Part shown: positions 46,191 through 54,727 of the stretch, piece by piece
Layout of the letters: each line of letters starts with the position of its first letter
Numbering within the stretch: the stretch's first letter is position 1
Source of the DNA: Bin5 sp022827195
GTDB lineage: Bacteria; Chloroflexota; Anaerolineae; Caldilineales; Caldilineaceae
Direction of reading: 5' to 3'
Length of the DNA stretch: 64,000 nt
Assembly: GCA_965208275.1 (NCBI GenBank)
Contig: OZ242331.1
Span: forward strand, 3,658,001 to 3,722,000
Notes under the pieces: generated by a model
What the model was told of the DNA's origin: nothing
Database searches by the model: none
The model's input: only the letters and a program-made list of their open reading frames with translations
Program-made: the position numbers and the translations under genes

Positions 46191-46713
46191 AGATTCGAAA
46201 CCCTCGTCTACGGTAGTTTGGCAGAGCCGCCGGATGATCGGCGGTACAGGTGTGGACCCACACGCGCTGCGGACCGAGCGCCCAGGCGCGTCGCACCGCC
46301 TCCGTCAGGAGCGCACCCCCCACGCCCCGGCCAATAAAGGGAGGTAGCAGACCGAAATAGACCAGTTCGACCGCGTCGACTGATGCCGATTCTCCGTCCG
46401 CCTGCCGCGCGCTCGCGTCGCGCTGCTTTTCCAGCTCGAAATAGCCCGCCGGCGTCTCGCGGATGTAGCCGATCCACGTCTGCAAACCCGGTCGCGCCAG
46501 CCAGGCCTGCCACTCCTCTTCGCTCCAGCCCAGCCGGTCGGTCCACGAATGCGCGCGCCCGACCTCAGAGTAGAAGAAACGGTTCAGCGCCGGAAAGGCA
46601 AGCTCTGCCTGGCGGACGGTGAAAGGCTCCGCCGGCTGACGCGCCGGACTCAACTCCTCCGGGCTGGTCATCTCCAGATAATAGGTGATAAGTTCGTCTG
46701 CAATAGTCGTCAT
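46162..46713 (-). CDS. GNAT family N-acetyltransferase
   Basis: 183 aa. The acetyl-CoA motif is LPPFIGRGVGGALLTEAVRRA, preceded by VELVYFGLLP and followed by VHTCTADHPAALPNYRRRGFRIYDQ, all standard for GNATs of the YhhY/PhnO-like general class. The N-terminal part (YYLEMTSPEELSP) is typical of a family often found in environmental bacteria. Its 3' end overlaps the acyltransferase start; its 5' end follows the hydroxylase small subunit by 9 bp, so the four genes are probably one transcript. Substrate unknown. Confidence 0.85.
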   Translation of the reverse strand: MTTIADELITYYLEMTSPEELSPARQPAEPFTVRQAELAFPALNRFFYSEVGRAHSWTDRLGWSEEEWQAWLARPGLQTWIGYIRETPAGYFELEKQRDASARQADGESASVDAVELVYFGLLPPFIGRGVGGALLTEAVRRAWALGPQRVWVHTCTADHPAALPNYRRRGFRIYDQKRGEGA

Positions 46714-46722
46714 GTTCGAGTC

Positions 46723-48174
46723 CTATGCACCGCTGCCATCCGTCTGCCCGGCGGCCACGACCGCGTCGAGGATCTTGCGATAGCCGGTGCAGCGGCAAAG
46801 GTTGCCCGTCAACGCCTCCTGCGCCTCAGAGCGGGTGGGGCTGGGCCGTTCCGCCAGCAGCGCAGCCGCCGACATGACGAAGCCGGGCGTACAGTAACCA
46901 CACTGGACGCCGCCGCTCTCGATCAACGCCTGCTGCACGCCGTGCAGGAGCGAGTCGGACGCGGCTAGCCCCTCGACCGTGACCAGTTCGCTGCCAGCGG
47001 CCCGCTCCGCCGGCACCAGGCAGGCCATCACAGCCATGCCGTCAAGAAAGACGGTGCATGCGCCGCATTCGCCCTCCGCGCAGCCCTCCTTGACGCCCAG
47101 AAAGCCCGCCGCGCGCAGACTGTCCAGCAGCGTCATGCCGCCGGCCAGCGCCGCGCCGGCGCCGTTGACCGTTGCCTGCAAGGACGTCGACGGGGCCGAG
47201 GTCTGCTCATCCTCTCTGTGCGTGACCGGCCACTGTCCCTGCGTGTCGCCCCACAGCGTCACCGGTTCGTCGAGCCAGCCTTCACGCGCACGCCCGTCGC
47301 GCAGCTGACGCAAAAGGCGGGCGACGAGCGTTTCGGTCATCGCCAGACGGTAGGCCGCGCTGCCGCGTATGTCGTCAATCGGCCGCGCCTGCATCGCGGC
47401 CAGCCGCGCCGCCTCTGCAACCGTCTCCTCGGTCAGAGTCCGTCCCACCAGGTATGCTTCGGCCTCGGGCGCACGCACGACTGTCGGCGCCACCGCGCCG
47501 AGAGCAATCGCCGCGTGTGTGATCTCACCCTCGCGCCAGTTGCTGTCCCCGTTCCCGATCGCGAGCGAACCGGCGACGCTGAGGACGCTGATCGCCTGCG
47601 CGCGGCGCAGCCCCAGCTTGATGAAGTTGCCCGTCCGTACACCGTCTGCCAGCGGAATCGAGATACGCGTGAGCATCTCGTCGGCGGCGAGATCGACCTG
47701 CCGCACGCCGCGAAAGAACTGCGCCAGCGGCAGCGTGCGGCTGCCCCGTTCTGCGCTCTCAATGCGCACGCTTGCATCCAGCGCCAGCAGCGGCACGATC
47801 GTGTCGTTGGCCGGACTGGCCGTGACGAGATTGCCGGCGATGGTGGCGCGGTTGCGTATCTGCGGCGCGCCCACCTCCCAGCAGGCGCGCGCCAGCGGAA
47901 ACGCATGCTCGACAATCAACGGACTGCGCACGCACTGGTTGTGGGTAACGAGGGGACCGAGATGTAACGCGCCTCCCTCTTCCCAAATCTCGGCCATGCC
48001 CGGGATGCGCGTCAGGTCGATCAGGCCCAATCGGGCGCTTTCCGGACTCCCGTCGCGCGCCAGATCGATCAGCAGGTCGGTGCCGCCGGCGATGAAGCGG
48101 GCGGCCGCGCCGTGTTCCGCTTTCAACTTGAGGGCTTCAGCCAGCCTGTTCGGAGATTCGTAGAATCGATACAT
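46723..48174 (-). CDS. Fused FAD-binding and 2Fe-2S subunit of a molybdenum hydroxylase
   Basis: 483 aa. The N-terminal 290 residues are the FAD module (RFIAGGTDLLIDL at 26-38, then ATIAGNLVTASPANDTIVPL). After a linker, residues 330-480 are the iron-sulfur module: Cys365, 370, 373, 385 (plant-type 2Fe-2S) and Cys425, 428, 460, 462 (second 2Fe-2S). In xanthine dehydrogenase the order is iron-sulfur then FAD; in bacteria the two are often separate. Here they are fused in the reverse order. With the large subunit at 43173-45449 all cofactors of a full enzyme are encoded. Confidence 0.9.
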   Translation of the reverse strand: MYRFYESPNRLAEALKLKAEHGAAARFIAGGTDLLIDLARDGSPESARLGLIDLTRIPGMAEIWEEGGALHLGPLVTHNQCVRSPLIVEHAFPLARACWEVGAPQIRNRATIAGNLVTASPANDTIVPLLALDASVRIESAERGSRTLPLAQFFRGVRQVDLAADEMLTRISIPLADGVRTGNFIKLGLRRAQAISVLSVAGSLAIGNGDSNWREGEITHAAIALGAVAPTVVRAPEAEAYLVGRTLTEETVAEAARLAAMQARPIDDIRGSAAYRLAMTETLVARLLRQLRDGRAREGWLDEPVTLWGDTQGQWPVTHREDEQTSAPSTSLQATVNGAGAALAGGMTLLDSLRAAGFLGVKEGCAEGECGACTVFLDGMAVMACLVPAERAAGSELVTVEGLAASDSLLHGVQQALIESGGVQCGYCTPGFVMSAAALLAERPSPTRSEAQEALTGNLCRCTGYRKILDAVVAAGQTDGSGA

Positions 48175-48320
48175 GTAAGCTACTGATCTTCATTACTTGG
48201 CGGCGGTCCCAGCAAACCAGTCAAACCCTTCGATAAACCGCCGGTAGAACCGACCGCCGCCGAATCCCGCATTCCGAAGAACCGGCGGCGACAATGTGGC
48301 GAACACCATTCTCCCTTCCT

Positions 48321-48402
48321 CAAAGTTGCAACAGACCACCGGCAACTGGCAACCGACAACTGACCACTGGCAACCGACAACTGGCAACTGCCAACTGCCA
48401 CT
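48321..48402. repeat. CAACTGGCAACTGAC-type low-complexity array
   Basis: About 80 bp of ACCACCGGCAACTGGCAACC, then CCACTGGCAACC and CAACTGCCAACTGCC words. It lies just behind the LLM gene stop and about 150 bp before the FAD subunit start. It is the purest member of the repeat family. Confidence 0.75.
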
Positions 48403-49411
48403 AAAATCCGCCCGCAAAAGTATCGATCATCAGCTTTACGTCGCCCAGGGGATAGAGGATAGGACAGGTGGCGCCGTTGTCCATATACTGCCGCACCTTT
48501 TTCTTCACGTCGTCGGGCGTGCCGCTGGCGGTGATGCGGGTTACGAGCTCGTCGGGCACGAGCGGCATGGCCCGCCGCACCTGCTCCCTGGTCGCCGGCC
48601 AGCCCAGAATCGACTGAATCTGCTCGACAACCTCCGATTTGACGCCGCTGGCCTGGGCGATGTGTGGCTGCTGGCCCAGGTATTGGGTCAGCAGCTCGCG
48701 CGCGCCGTCGAGTGCAGTCTGCTGGTCTTCATGCACAGAACAGACGATCAGCTGAGGGCGGTCGATGTCGTCCAGGTTGCGGCCGGCCCGTCTTGCACCG
48801 ACTGCCAGCCGGTCCAGCGCCATATGGTTGTATTCCGGCGGCACACAATAGTTCAGCACCGCACCGTCCGCGATCTCGCCGGTCAGCTCCATCATCTTCG
48901 GCCCCGTCGCTCCGATCATGATCGGCACATTGCGCGGCTCCTGCCGGCCATGAACGACGTCCAGCTCGACGCCATGCACCTGGTGAAACTCGCCTTCAAA
49001 ACTGACGTTCTCCATCGCCAGCAGGCGGCGCAGGACCTCGATCGTTTCGCGCATCGCTTTCAGCGGCCGGCGGCGGTCTATACCCACATTTTTCGCGAGC
49101 GGGTCCCACCACGCGCCGATGCCGCAGATGACCCGGTCCGGCGCGAGATCATCAAGCGTCAGGAAGGTCGCCGCCAGCAGACCGATGTTGCGCGTCCAGT
49201 TATTGATTACCCCCGAGCCGATCTGAATTCGCTCGGTCACGGCGGCGAAGGCGGCCATCGGCACAATCGCATCGCGCACCAGGCGGCTCTCTGCCTGCCA
49301 GACCGCCTCGAATCCCATCTCTTCCGCGTAGCGCGCGTGCGCCATCCCCTCGCGGATCGGGTGCTTATCCTGTAGATAGAGGGCGACACGAGTATGCTTT
49401 GGCGCAGTCAT
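48401..49411 (-). CDS. LLM-class F420-dependent oxidoreductase
   Basis: 336-aa luciferase-like TIM-barrel protein. Start ATG 49409-49411 has an AGGAG five bases upstream. Marks: ARYAEEMGFEAVWQAESRLVRDAIVPMAAFAAVTERIQIGSGVINNW over successive segments, LAPDRVICGIGAWW, VPIMIGATGPKMMELTGEIADGAVLNY and RASGTPDDV-like end. The pattern fits the F420-using branch (methylene-H4MPT reductase-like), not FMN luciferases. Placement divergent from three F420 cofactor genes supports F420 use. Substrate unknown. Confidence 0.85.
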   Translation of the reverse strand: MTAPKHTRVALYLQDKHPIREGMAHARYAEEMGFEAVWQAESRLVRDAIVPMAAFAAVTERIQIGSGVINNWTRNIGLLAATFLTLDDLAPDRVICGIGAWWDPLAKNVGIDRRRPLKAMRETIEVLRRLLAMENVSFEGEFHQVHGVELDVVHGRQEPRNVPIMIGATGPKMMELTGEIADGAVLNYCVPPEYNHMALDRLAVGARRAGRNLDDIDRPQLIVCSVHEDQQTALDGARELLTQYLGQQPHIAQASGVKSEVVEQIQSILGWPATREQVRRAMPLVPDELVTRITASGTPDDVKKKVRQYMDNGATCPILYPLGDVKLMIDTFAGGF

Positions 49412-49510
49412 GAAAACTCCTGAATCAACTGGTATTGCGAAGGATAAAGCCCCGACATTTCGTTGCCAGGGCCCGGCGTCCACTAATGATCGCTCGCAGC
49501 CTTTGTGTGA

Positions 49511-49539
49511 ATTGTACACTTGTCGGAAAGTAGCGTCAA
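49511..49539 (-). promoter_or_regulatory. Promoter of the LLM oxidoreductase gene
   Basis: In the minus sense TTGACG (49539-49534), 17-nt spacer, TACAAT (49516-49511); a leader of about 92 nt follows. Confidence 0.65.
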
Positions 49540-49729
49540 AGATGCACAAATCCGCCCGGTTTCCAGTGGTGTTTCCGGCGCAAAGCGCGACTGTGGCAGG
49601 AGAACCACGGTTGGAATACGGTCGTTGTCCGTTGGCCAACTGCCGGGGGCGCCAGGAGGCAAGAAGGGCGCGCCTTCCTGGACCACGCCCCGCAACTCCC
49701 AATCTGTTTCTGCTCGCGACAGTTCGTGC

Positions 49730-49735
49730 TATAAT
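49730..49735 (+). promoter_or_regulatory. TATAAT -10 placing a leaderless start for the nitroreductase gene
   Basis: A perfect TATAAT (49730-49735) ends only eight bases before ATG 49744, so the transcript would start at or beside the ATG. No Shine-Dalgarno is present. The -35 is weak. Confidence 0.5.
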
Positions 49736-49743
49736 GCCGTGCC

Positions 49744-50496
49744 ATGCAGAAGCAACAGCGTAGCACAAGAACGTCCGGCCCGTTCGGCGACGAGATCAAC
49801 GGCTGGCGGCATTCGGCTGGGACCGAGCAGCCGGGCGGCGCAATCGGACCCGGCCCGGAACGCGTCACCGACGAGTGGTTTTGGAGGCTCATCCGCGGGC
49901 GCAGATCTGTGCGCCGCTACCTGCCCGACCCCATTGCACCTCCGTTGCTGGAAAAGTTACTAACGGCAGCTGTCTGGGCCCCCTCGGCCCACAACCGCCA
50001 GCCGTGGCGTTTTTGCGTTGTCACCACCCAAGCGGCCAAGAACGACCTGAGCGACCGTATGGGAAGGCGTTGGCGCGTGGACCTTGGCGCGGACGGTGTC
50101 GACGCCGCGGTGATCGAGCGGCGCGTTCGAATCAGCCACGCCCGTATCACCGGCGCGGCCGCGCTGGTGGCGGTCTCCGTCTCTTTAGAGGAGATGGACG
50201 ATTACCCCGATCGCCGCCGCCAGGAGGCCGAATGGATGATGGCCGTGCAGAGTACCGCCCTGGCCTGTCAGAACCTGCTGCTGGCAGCGCAACAGTTTGG
50301 TCTGGCCGCCTGCTGGATGTGCGCGCCGCTGTTCGTACCCGAACTGGTGCGGCATTCGCTCGACCTGCCCGAAAGTTGGCATCCCCAAGCGCTGATCACG
50401 CTCGGCTACGCGGCGGAAGGCTCGGGCAACAAGCCAGCCGGCAAAAGCGACAGGGCGCAGAGGCTTCCCCTGGCCGACCGGGTATTGTGGCGCTGA
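49744..50496 (+). CDS. FbiB C-terminal-like nitroreductase (F420 biosynthesis)
   Basis: 250 aa. It is an FMN nitroreductase-fold protein with RRSVRRYLPDPIAPPLLEKLLTAAVWAPSAHNRQPWRF (FMN-binding start) and AVQSTALACQNLLLAAQQFGLAACWMCAPLF. This pattern matches the C-terminal domain of actinobacterial FbiB, which reduces dehydro-F420-0. Here it stands alone, without the CofE ligase domain. Followed by cofD and cofC in the same direction, 47 and 40 bp apart, so the job in F420 synthesis is well supported. Confidence 0.82.
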   Translation: MQKQQRSTRTSGPFGDEINGWRHSAGTEQPGGAIGPGPERVTDEWFWRLIRGRRSVRRYLPDPIAPPLLEKLLTAAVWAPSAHNRQPWRFCVVTTQAAKNDLSDRMGRRWRVDLGADGVDAAVIERRVRISHARITGAAALVAVSVSLEEMDDYPDRRRQEAEWMMAVQSTALACQNLLLAAQQFGLAACWMCAPLFVPELVRHSLDLPESWHPQALITLGYAAEGSGNKPAGKSDRAQRLPLADRVLWR

Positions 50497-50543
50497 ATGG
50501 AAAACAGCGCGTCATGCAAAGCGAATTACAAATGTAGGATTCA

Positions 50544-51512
50544 ATGGCGGCGAAATCGGAGAGACCCGCGCGGGTCGTGGCCCTGGCCGGTGGTGTCGGG
50601 GGCGCCAAGCTCGCGATTGGTTTGCAGGCGGCTTTGCCCCGGGGCGCGCTGACGGTCATCGTCAACACGGGCGACGATTTCGAGCACTGGGGATTGACAA
50701 TTTGCCCGGACATCGACACCGTATTGTACGGGCTGGCAGGCGTCAACAATTCCCAGACTGGTTGGGGGCGCGACAACGAAACCTGGAATGTTCTGACCGA
50801 GATGAGGCGCTTGGGCGGCGAGAGTTGGTTTCGGCTGGGCGATAAGGACCTCGGGCTTCATCTCCTACGCAGCTACTGGCTGGATGCGGGCGCGAACCTC
50901 ACCGAAATCACCGACCGGCTGCGACGAACTTTCGACGTGCCCTCCCGCATCTTGCCGATGTGTAATGAACCGGTGCGCACGCTCGTACATACCGATGAAG
51001 GTACACTCCCTTTTCAGGACTATTTCGTGCGGCGGCGTTGCGAACCGGTCTTTCTGGGCTTAACCTTTGTCGGCGCGGAAAGAGCAAAGCTGACGCCGGA
51101 CATTACAGAAGCGCTGCAGAGCGCCGCACAGGTCATCATCTGCCCCAGCAATCCCTACCTGAGCGTGGACCCAATCCTGTCGGTGCCCGGTTTGGGCGAT
51201 CTGTTGCAAGATGTACGGGCGCCGGTTGTAGCCGTCAGCCCGATCGTCGGCGGGCGCGCCCTGAAGGGACCTGCTGCCAAAATGATGCAGGAGATGGGCC
51301 GGTCAACCAGCCCGTTAACCGTCGCCGAACACTTGGGAGACCTGCTCAGCGGCTTCGTGATCGACAGGCGCGACCGCGCGCTCGCGCAGGCCGGGCTGTT
51401 GAACATACCGACCCTGGCGACCGATACGGTTATGTCCGATCTGCCGTCCAAACGGCGCCTGGCCGAGGAGGTTCTTCGCTTCGGCCGCTCACTCGCCGAC
51501 GATGGCGGGTGA
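50544..51512 (+). CDS. cofD: 2-phospho-L-lactate transferase (CofD/FbiA)
   Basis: 322 aa. It transfers the phospholactyl (or phosphoenolpyruvyl) group to Fo in coenzyme F420 synthesis. Marks: VVALAGGVGGAKLAIGLQAAL, VIVNTGDDFEHWGLTICPDIDTVLYGLAG, FRLGDKDLGLHLLR, LPMCNEPVRTLVHT, QVIICPSNPYLSVDPILSVPG and VVAVSPIVGGRALKGPAAKMM. All blocks are complete. Second gene of the F420 run; no cofE or cofGH is in the window. Confidence 0.95.
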   Translation: MAAKSERPARVVALAGGVGGAKLAIGLQAALPRGALTVIVNTGDDFEHWGLTICPDIDTVLYGLAGVNNSQTGWGRDNETWNVLTEMRRLGGESWFRLGDKDLGLHLLRSYWLDAGANLTEITDRLRRTFDVPSRILPMCNEPVRTLVHTDEGTLPFQDYFVRRRCEPVFLGLTFVGAERAKLTPDITEALQSAAQVIICPSNPYLSVDPILSVPGLGDLLQDVRAPVVAVSPIVGGRALKGPAAKMMQEMGRSTSPLTVAEHLGDLLSGFVIDRRDRALAQAGLLNIPTLATDTVMSDLPSKRRLAEEVLRFGRSLADDGG

Positions 51513-51552
51513 CCCGCCGCCGTGTACGAAGCGCTGAATTCGAAACACCGCC

Positions 51553-52197
51553 ATGAGTTTGTGGACAATCCTGCCGGTCAAGCCTTTCGGCGAAGGAAAG
51601 AGCCGCCTGGCCGGTCATCTTTCTCCCGACAGACGCCGCACACTCAACCGCGATCTACTCGCGCACACGCTCGGCGCCGTCCGCCTGGCGCACGTCAAAG
51701 GAGAAATCGTTGTCGTCAGCCGGGACAAGGAGGCGCTCGAGGCAGCAGCCCGCACGGGAAGCCATGCGCTGATCGAGGAACCCCCTGAACCGCGACTGTC
51801 CAGAAACGCCGTCCAGCCGCATGCGATTTCTCCAGAACTTCAACTCAACGCGGCATTGACGCAGGCTACCCGATACGCTGTCGCACGCGGCGCGACAAAG
51901 GTCCTGGTCCTGCCGACCGACATCCCCAACCTGACAGCCGAGGACGTGCGCGCCGTGGCCTCGCCGTGCGGAGCAGGACCTCAGATCATCATCGCTCCCA
52001 GCCGCGACGGCGGCACCAACGCGCTCTTCCTGCAACCGGCCCAGGCGATTCCCTTCGCCTTTGGCAGAGGGAGCTTTGCCCGCCACCAGCGCCTCGCTGA
52101 AGCAGCGGGCATCCCCGTACGCGTGGTCGCGTCCGCCTCGCTGCTCTTTGACATCGACCTGCCGGAAGACTACGAAAACGTGGTTCGCGCCTGCTAG
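51553..52197 (+). CDS. cofC: Phospholactate/PEP guanylyltransferase (CofC/FbiD)
   Basis: 214 aa. It makes the activated lactyl- or enolpyruvyl-diphosphoguanosine used by CofD. Marks: WTILPVKPFGEGKSRLAGHLS at the start (nucleotide-binding loop), GEIVVVSRDKEAL, LNAALTQATRYAVARGATKVLVLPTDIPNLTAEDV, IIIAPSRDGGTNALFLQP and LLFDIDLPEDYENV. Its ATG follows cofD by 40 bp. Its last codons overlap the convergent nuclease gene by 4 bp. Confidence 0.93.
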   Translation: MSLWTILPVKPFGEGKSRLAGHLSPDRRRTLNRDLLAHTLGAVRLAHVKGEIVVVSRDKEALEAAARTGSHALIEEPPEPRLSRNAVQPHAISPELQLNAALTQATRYAVARGATKVLVLPTDIPNLTAEDVRAVASPCGAGPQIIIAPSRDGGTNALFLQPAQAIPFAFGRGSFARHQRLAEAAGIPVRVVASASLLFDIDLPEDYENVVRAC

Positions 52198-52766
52198 GAG
52201 AGCGCCTCCGACCCGCACGCGGCGCGGTAGCCGCAGGCTGCGCAGCGGGATGACTGGCGATGACTTCGGCGCACGTCGGACGCGCCGCGCGCCTGCCGGA
52301 TTGCGTCGGCCGTTTCGAGTACGCGGCCGCGCAATTCATCCGTGTAGGGGATGCGCAAAGTGTCGTCGGCGTAGCGCAAAACACCGTAGGGGGGCGCAGA
52401 CCCGAAATTCTCCTCGACCAGCAGACAATAGGTCGCCAGCTGCAGAACGTGGCTGGTATATGGCCGCCGCGGGCGGGCGCGGCTTTTGACCTCCACGGGG
52501 ACGACGAAGACATCGGCGCCCTCCCGGGTTTGCATCAGATAATCGGGGCGTCCCACCAGCCCGTAGCGGCGGCTGCGCAGCGGGCGTTCCGTCGCCTGCC
52601 AGGTTCCGACATCGCGATAGAGCAACTCACCCGCGGGCAGGCCGCTGCGCCGGCGCTGGACGCGCCCCAACCAGAGCAGCAGACCGCCGAGCAGCGTCAG
52701 CAGGAGTGCAATCGCCAGCGCGGAAGACGGAGAGTGGAGAAAGAGGAGAGAAGTGAGAGAGGACAC
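52194..52766 (-). CDS. Membrane-anchored Cas4-like PD-(D/E)XK nuclease
   Basis: 190 aa; start GTG 52764-52766, preceded by AGAGGGG, and directly behind the MaoC stop. A membrane segment (residues 16-36) opens the protein. The nuclease core is GLVGRPDYL (Asp75), VVPVEVKSR (Glu92, Lys94) and VLQLATYCLLVEE (Gln109), as in Cas4/Dna2 exonucleases. The C-terminus has CAACGYRAAC (Cys175, 178, 184), the CX2CX5C of the Cas4 iron-sulfur cluster; the fourth, N-terminal Cys of Cas4 is missing, unless Cys114 serves. No cas genes or CRISPR repeats are in the window, so this is a solo Cas4-like protein. Confidence 0.8.
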   Translation of the reverse strand: MSSLTSLLFLHSPSSALAIALLLTLLGGLLLWLGRVQRRRSGLPAGELLYRDVGTWQATERPLRSRRYGLVGRPDYLMQTREGADVFVVPVEVKSRARPRRPYTSHVLQLATYCLLVEENFGSAPPYGVLRYADDTLRIPYTDELRGRVLETADAIRQARGASDVRRSHRQSSRCAACGYRAACGSEALS

Positions 52767-52767
52767 A

Positions 52768-53256
52768 TTACCCCTCTGATTCAGCTTCGTCCACCCTGTT
52801 CTTGCAGAGGATGTCCCAGTTGCCGCGCTGACAAACCTCATCCTTCTGGTTGAGCACCTCCATCTTAAAGGTGACCACGCCGCCGCCCATGCGCCGCATC
52901 TCCTTCTTCTCGCGCACGGTCGCGCGCAGGCGCACGGTGTCCCCGATCAGAACGGGCCGCCGAAACTGCCAGTCCAGCTGCATGAAGGCCTGGACTGTGC
53001 CTTCCATGAAGCCCATGCGCACCGCCAGGCCGCTGGCGATACTGAGCACCAGCAACCCATGCGCCACACGCTCGCCGAACATCTGCGCCTGACTGTAGTG
53101 CGCGTCGGTGTGGATGCGGTTCCAGTCGCCGGAGAGCGCGGCGAAGTTGACAATGTCGCCCTCGGTAACCGTGCGCCCGACGCTTTCGCAGCCGTCGCCA
53201 AGCGCAAACTCCTCAAAGTAGAGCCCCATCGGGGGCTGCATCGCGCGCGTACCCAT
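52768..53256 (-). CDS. MaoC-like acyl dehydratase
   Basis: 162 aa. Hot-dog fold enoyl-CoA hydratase of the (R)-specific type. Marks: YFEEFALGDGCESVGRTVTEGDI, FAALSGDWNRIHTDAHYSQAQMFGERVAHGLLVLSIASGL (the catalytic Asp and His in D-x4-H) and FRRPVLIGDTVRLRATVREKKE. The start is uncertain: ATG 53256 has AAGGG upstream, ATG 53262 and ATG 53319 are alternatives. The nuclease gene begins right behind its stop. It is often part of propionyl/methylmalonyl or fatty-acyl pathways. Confidence 0.88.
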   Translation of the reverse strand: MGTRAMQPPMGLYFEEFALGDGCESVGRTVTEGDIVNFAALSGDWNRIHTDAHYSQAQMFGERVAHGLLVLSIASGLAVRMGFMEGTVQAFMQLDWQFRRPVLIGDTVRLRATVREKKEMRRMGGGVVTFKMEVLNQKDEVCQRGNWDILCKNRVDEAESEG

Positions 53257-53329
53257 ACTCATCCCTTCGCAGTCCTCGGTGGCCACTTCTGGATCATCCA
53301 AACTGCCGGGCATTTCCATCCACTGCAGT

Positions 53330-53372
53330 TACTATCCACTACCCACGATTTACTACCCACTTCCTTCACACC
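53330..53372. repeat. Start-proximal ACTACCCAC low-complexity repeat
   Basis: TACTATCCACTACCCACGAT then TTTACTACCCACTTCC, between the MDR stop and the MaoC start. Similar in style to the other start-proximal repeats. Confidence 0.5.
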
Positions 53373-54373
53373 TTTACCAGCATCTTCCCCAAATTCTCGC
53401 CATGAAACAGGCCGATGAACGCCTCGGGCGCGCGTTCGATGCCCTCAAAAACCGTCTCCTCCCACTTGAGCCTGCCCTCCTTCATCCAGCCGGAGACATC
53501 GCGCACGAAATCGTCGCGGCGCTCGGGATGGTCGGAGACGATGAAGCCCTGCATCCGCAGCCGCCGGCCGATCATCAGGACCAGATTGGCCGGACCGGGC
53601 GGCGCAGCAGTCGCGTTGTACTGGCTGATCATCCCGCACACGACGATCCGCCCCCAGTTGTTCATATACTGCAGCGCGGCCTCCAGGTGCGCGCCGCCGA
53701 CGTTCTCGAAGTAGACGTCAATCCCGTCGGGACAGGCCTGTTTGAGCGCTCGCCGCAGATTGCTCGTCTCCTTGTAGTTGATGGTCGCGTCCACGCCGGC
53801 GACCTCTTCCAGCCAGCGCGTTTTTGCCGCTGAGCCGGCGGTGCCCACCACGCGGCAGCCCTTGATCTTCGCGATCTGGCAGACCTGGGCGCCGACCGCG
53901 CCGGCTGCGCCGGAGACGAAAACGGTCTCGCCCGGCTGCGGCTCGCCGATGTCCAGCAGACCCACGTAGGCTGTCATTCCCGGCATGCCCAACACGCCGA
54001 GATAGCTCTGTAGCGGCGCCAGGGACGGGTCGACCTTAGTCAGACCGCGGGCTTCTGCCAGCGCGTACTCTCGCCAGCCGAGCATGTGCAGGACAAAATC
54101 GCCCGCATCAAACTCTTCGCTGGCCGAGCTGATCACTTCGCCGACCGCGCCGCCTGTGAGCGGTTCGTCAAGACCAAATGGGGGCGTGTAGCTGCGCGTA
54201 TCCCGCATCCGCCCGCGCATGTAGGGATCCACGGAGATGAACCTGTTGCGAATCAGCACTTGGTCGCCGGCTGGGGCCGGCAGTTCAGTTTCGACGAGCG
54301 CGAAGTTGTCCGCACTGGGCAACCCGTGCGGACGACTACGCAGGTGGACTTCACGACTGGTGATGGTTGTCAT
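53366..54373 (-). CDS. NADP-dependent medium-chain reductase (CurA/leukotriene-reductase type)
   Basis: 335 aa, start ATG 54371-54373 with AGGGA seven bases upstream. Zinc-free MDR of the leukotriene B4 dehydrogenase/CurA branch: SVDPYMRGRMRDTRSYTPPF, LGMPGMTAYVGLLDIGEPQPGETVFVSGAAGAVGAQVCQIAKIKG, then VDATINYKETSNLRRALKQACPDGIDVYFENVGG and VCGMISQYN. It reduces the C=C bond of enones. The Gly-rich AAGAVG and VGTAGSAAK fit NADPH. Minus-strand neighbours are MaoC and the Cas4-like gene. Confidence 0.9.
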   Translation of the reverse strand: MTTITSREVHLRSRPHGLPSADNFALVETELPAPAGDQVLIRNRFISVDPYMRGRMRDTRSYTPPFGLDEPLTGGAVGEVISSASEEFDAGDFVLHMLGWREYALAEARGLTKVDPSLAPLQSYLGVLGMPGMTAYVGLLDIGEPQPGETVFVSGAAGAVGAQVCQIAKIKGCRVVGTAGSAAKTRWLEEVAGVDATINYKETSNLRRALKQACPDGIDVYFENVGGAHLEAALQYMNNWGRIVVCGMISQYNATAAPPGPANLVLMIGRRLRMQGFIVSDHPERRDDFVRDVSGWMKEGRLKWEETVFEGIERAPEAFIGLFHGENLGKMLVKV

Positions 54374-54727
54374 TGGTTGTCCCTGGTGGCTACTGGTGAA
54401 CAAAATCCCTGCAGTGCAACTGCTTCTCCCGGCAGCCTATCTCTGAATCCGGAGTACCCGGTGACTTGCAACCGGTGAGATCAAGAACCCGAGAGAAGGT
54501 CAGAGATATTTTCATGCATTGGGCAAAAAGCGCAAAAACCGAGGCGTTGAACATCCGTCTTTCGAATTCTGTTTGCGTAGCACGCCAGGCCGGCGTCGGC
54601 CCACAGGTAGCCGGAGTTCGTCGGCGGAATCCAGCCGTTCACATGCTGCCTCGCCGCCATCCGCTTCCCGCTGTAGTATAATTGACCCAAGGTAGGCACC
54701 GTCCTCTGCCCGACCAGGAGAGATCAG
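54374..54727. other. Divergent intergenic region between MDR and M20 genes
   Basis: Starts with a CCAGTAGCCACCAGGGAC repeat-like segment next to the MDR start. On the plus strand GTAGTATAATTGACC (TATAAT 54677-54682) may be the -10 of the M20 gene, with no clear -35. The rest shows nothing I can name. Confidence 0.35.

Noticed and set aside
52194..52766. Cas4 as part of a CRISPR system
   Set aside because: No repeat array and no other cas gene anywhere in the window.
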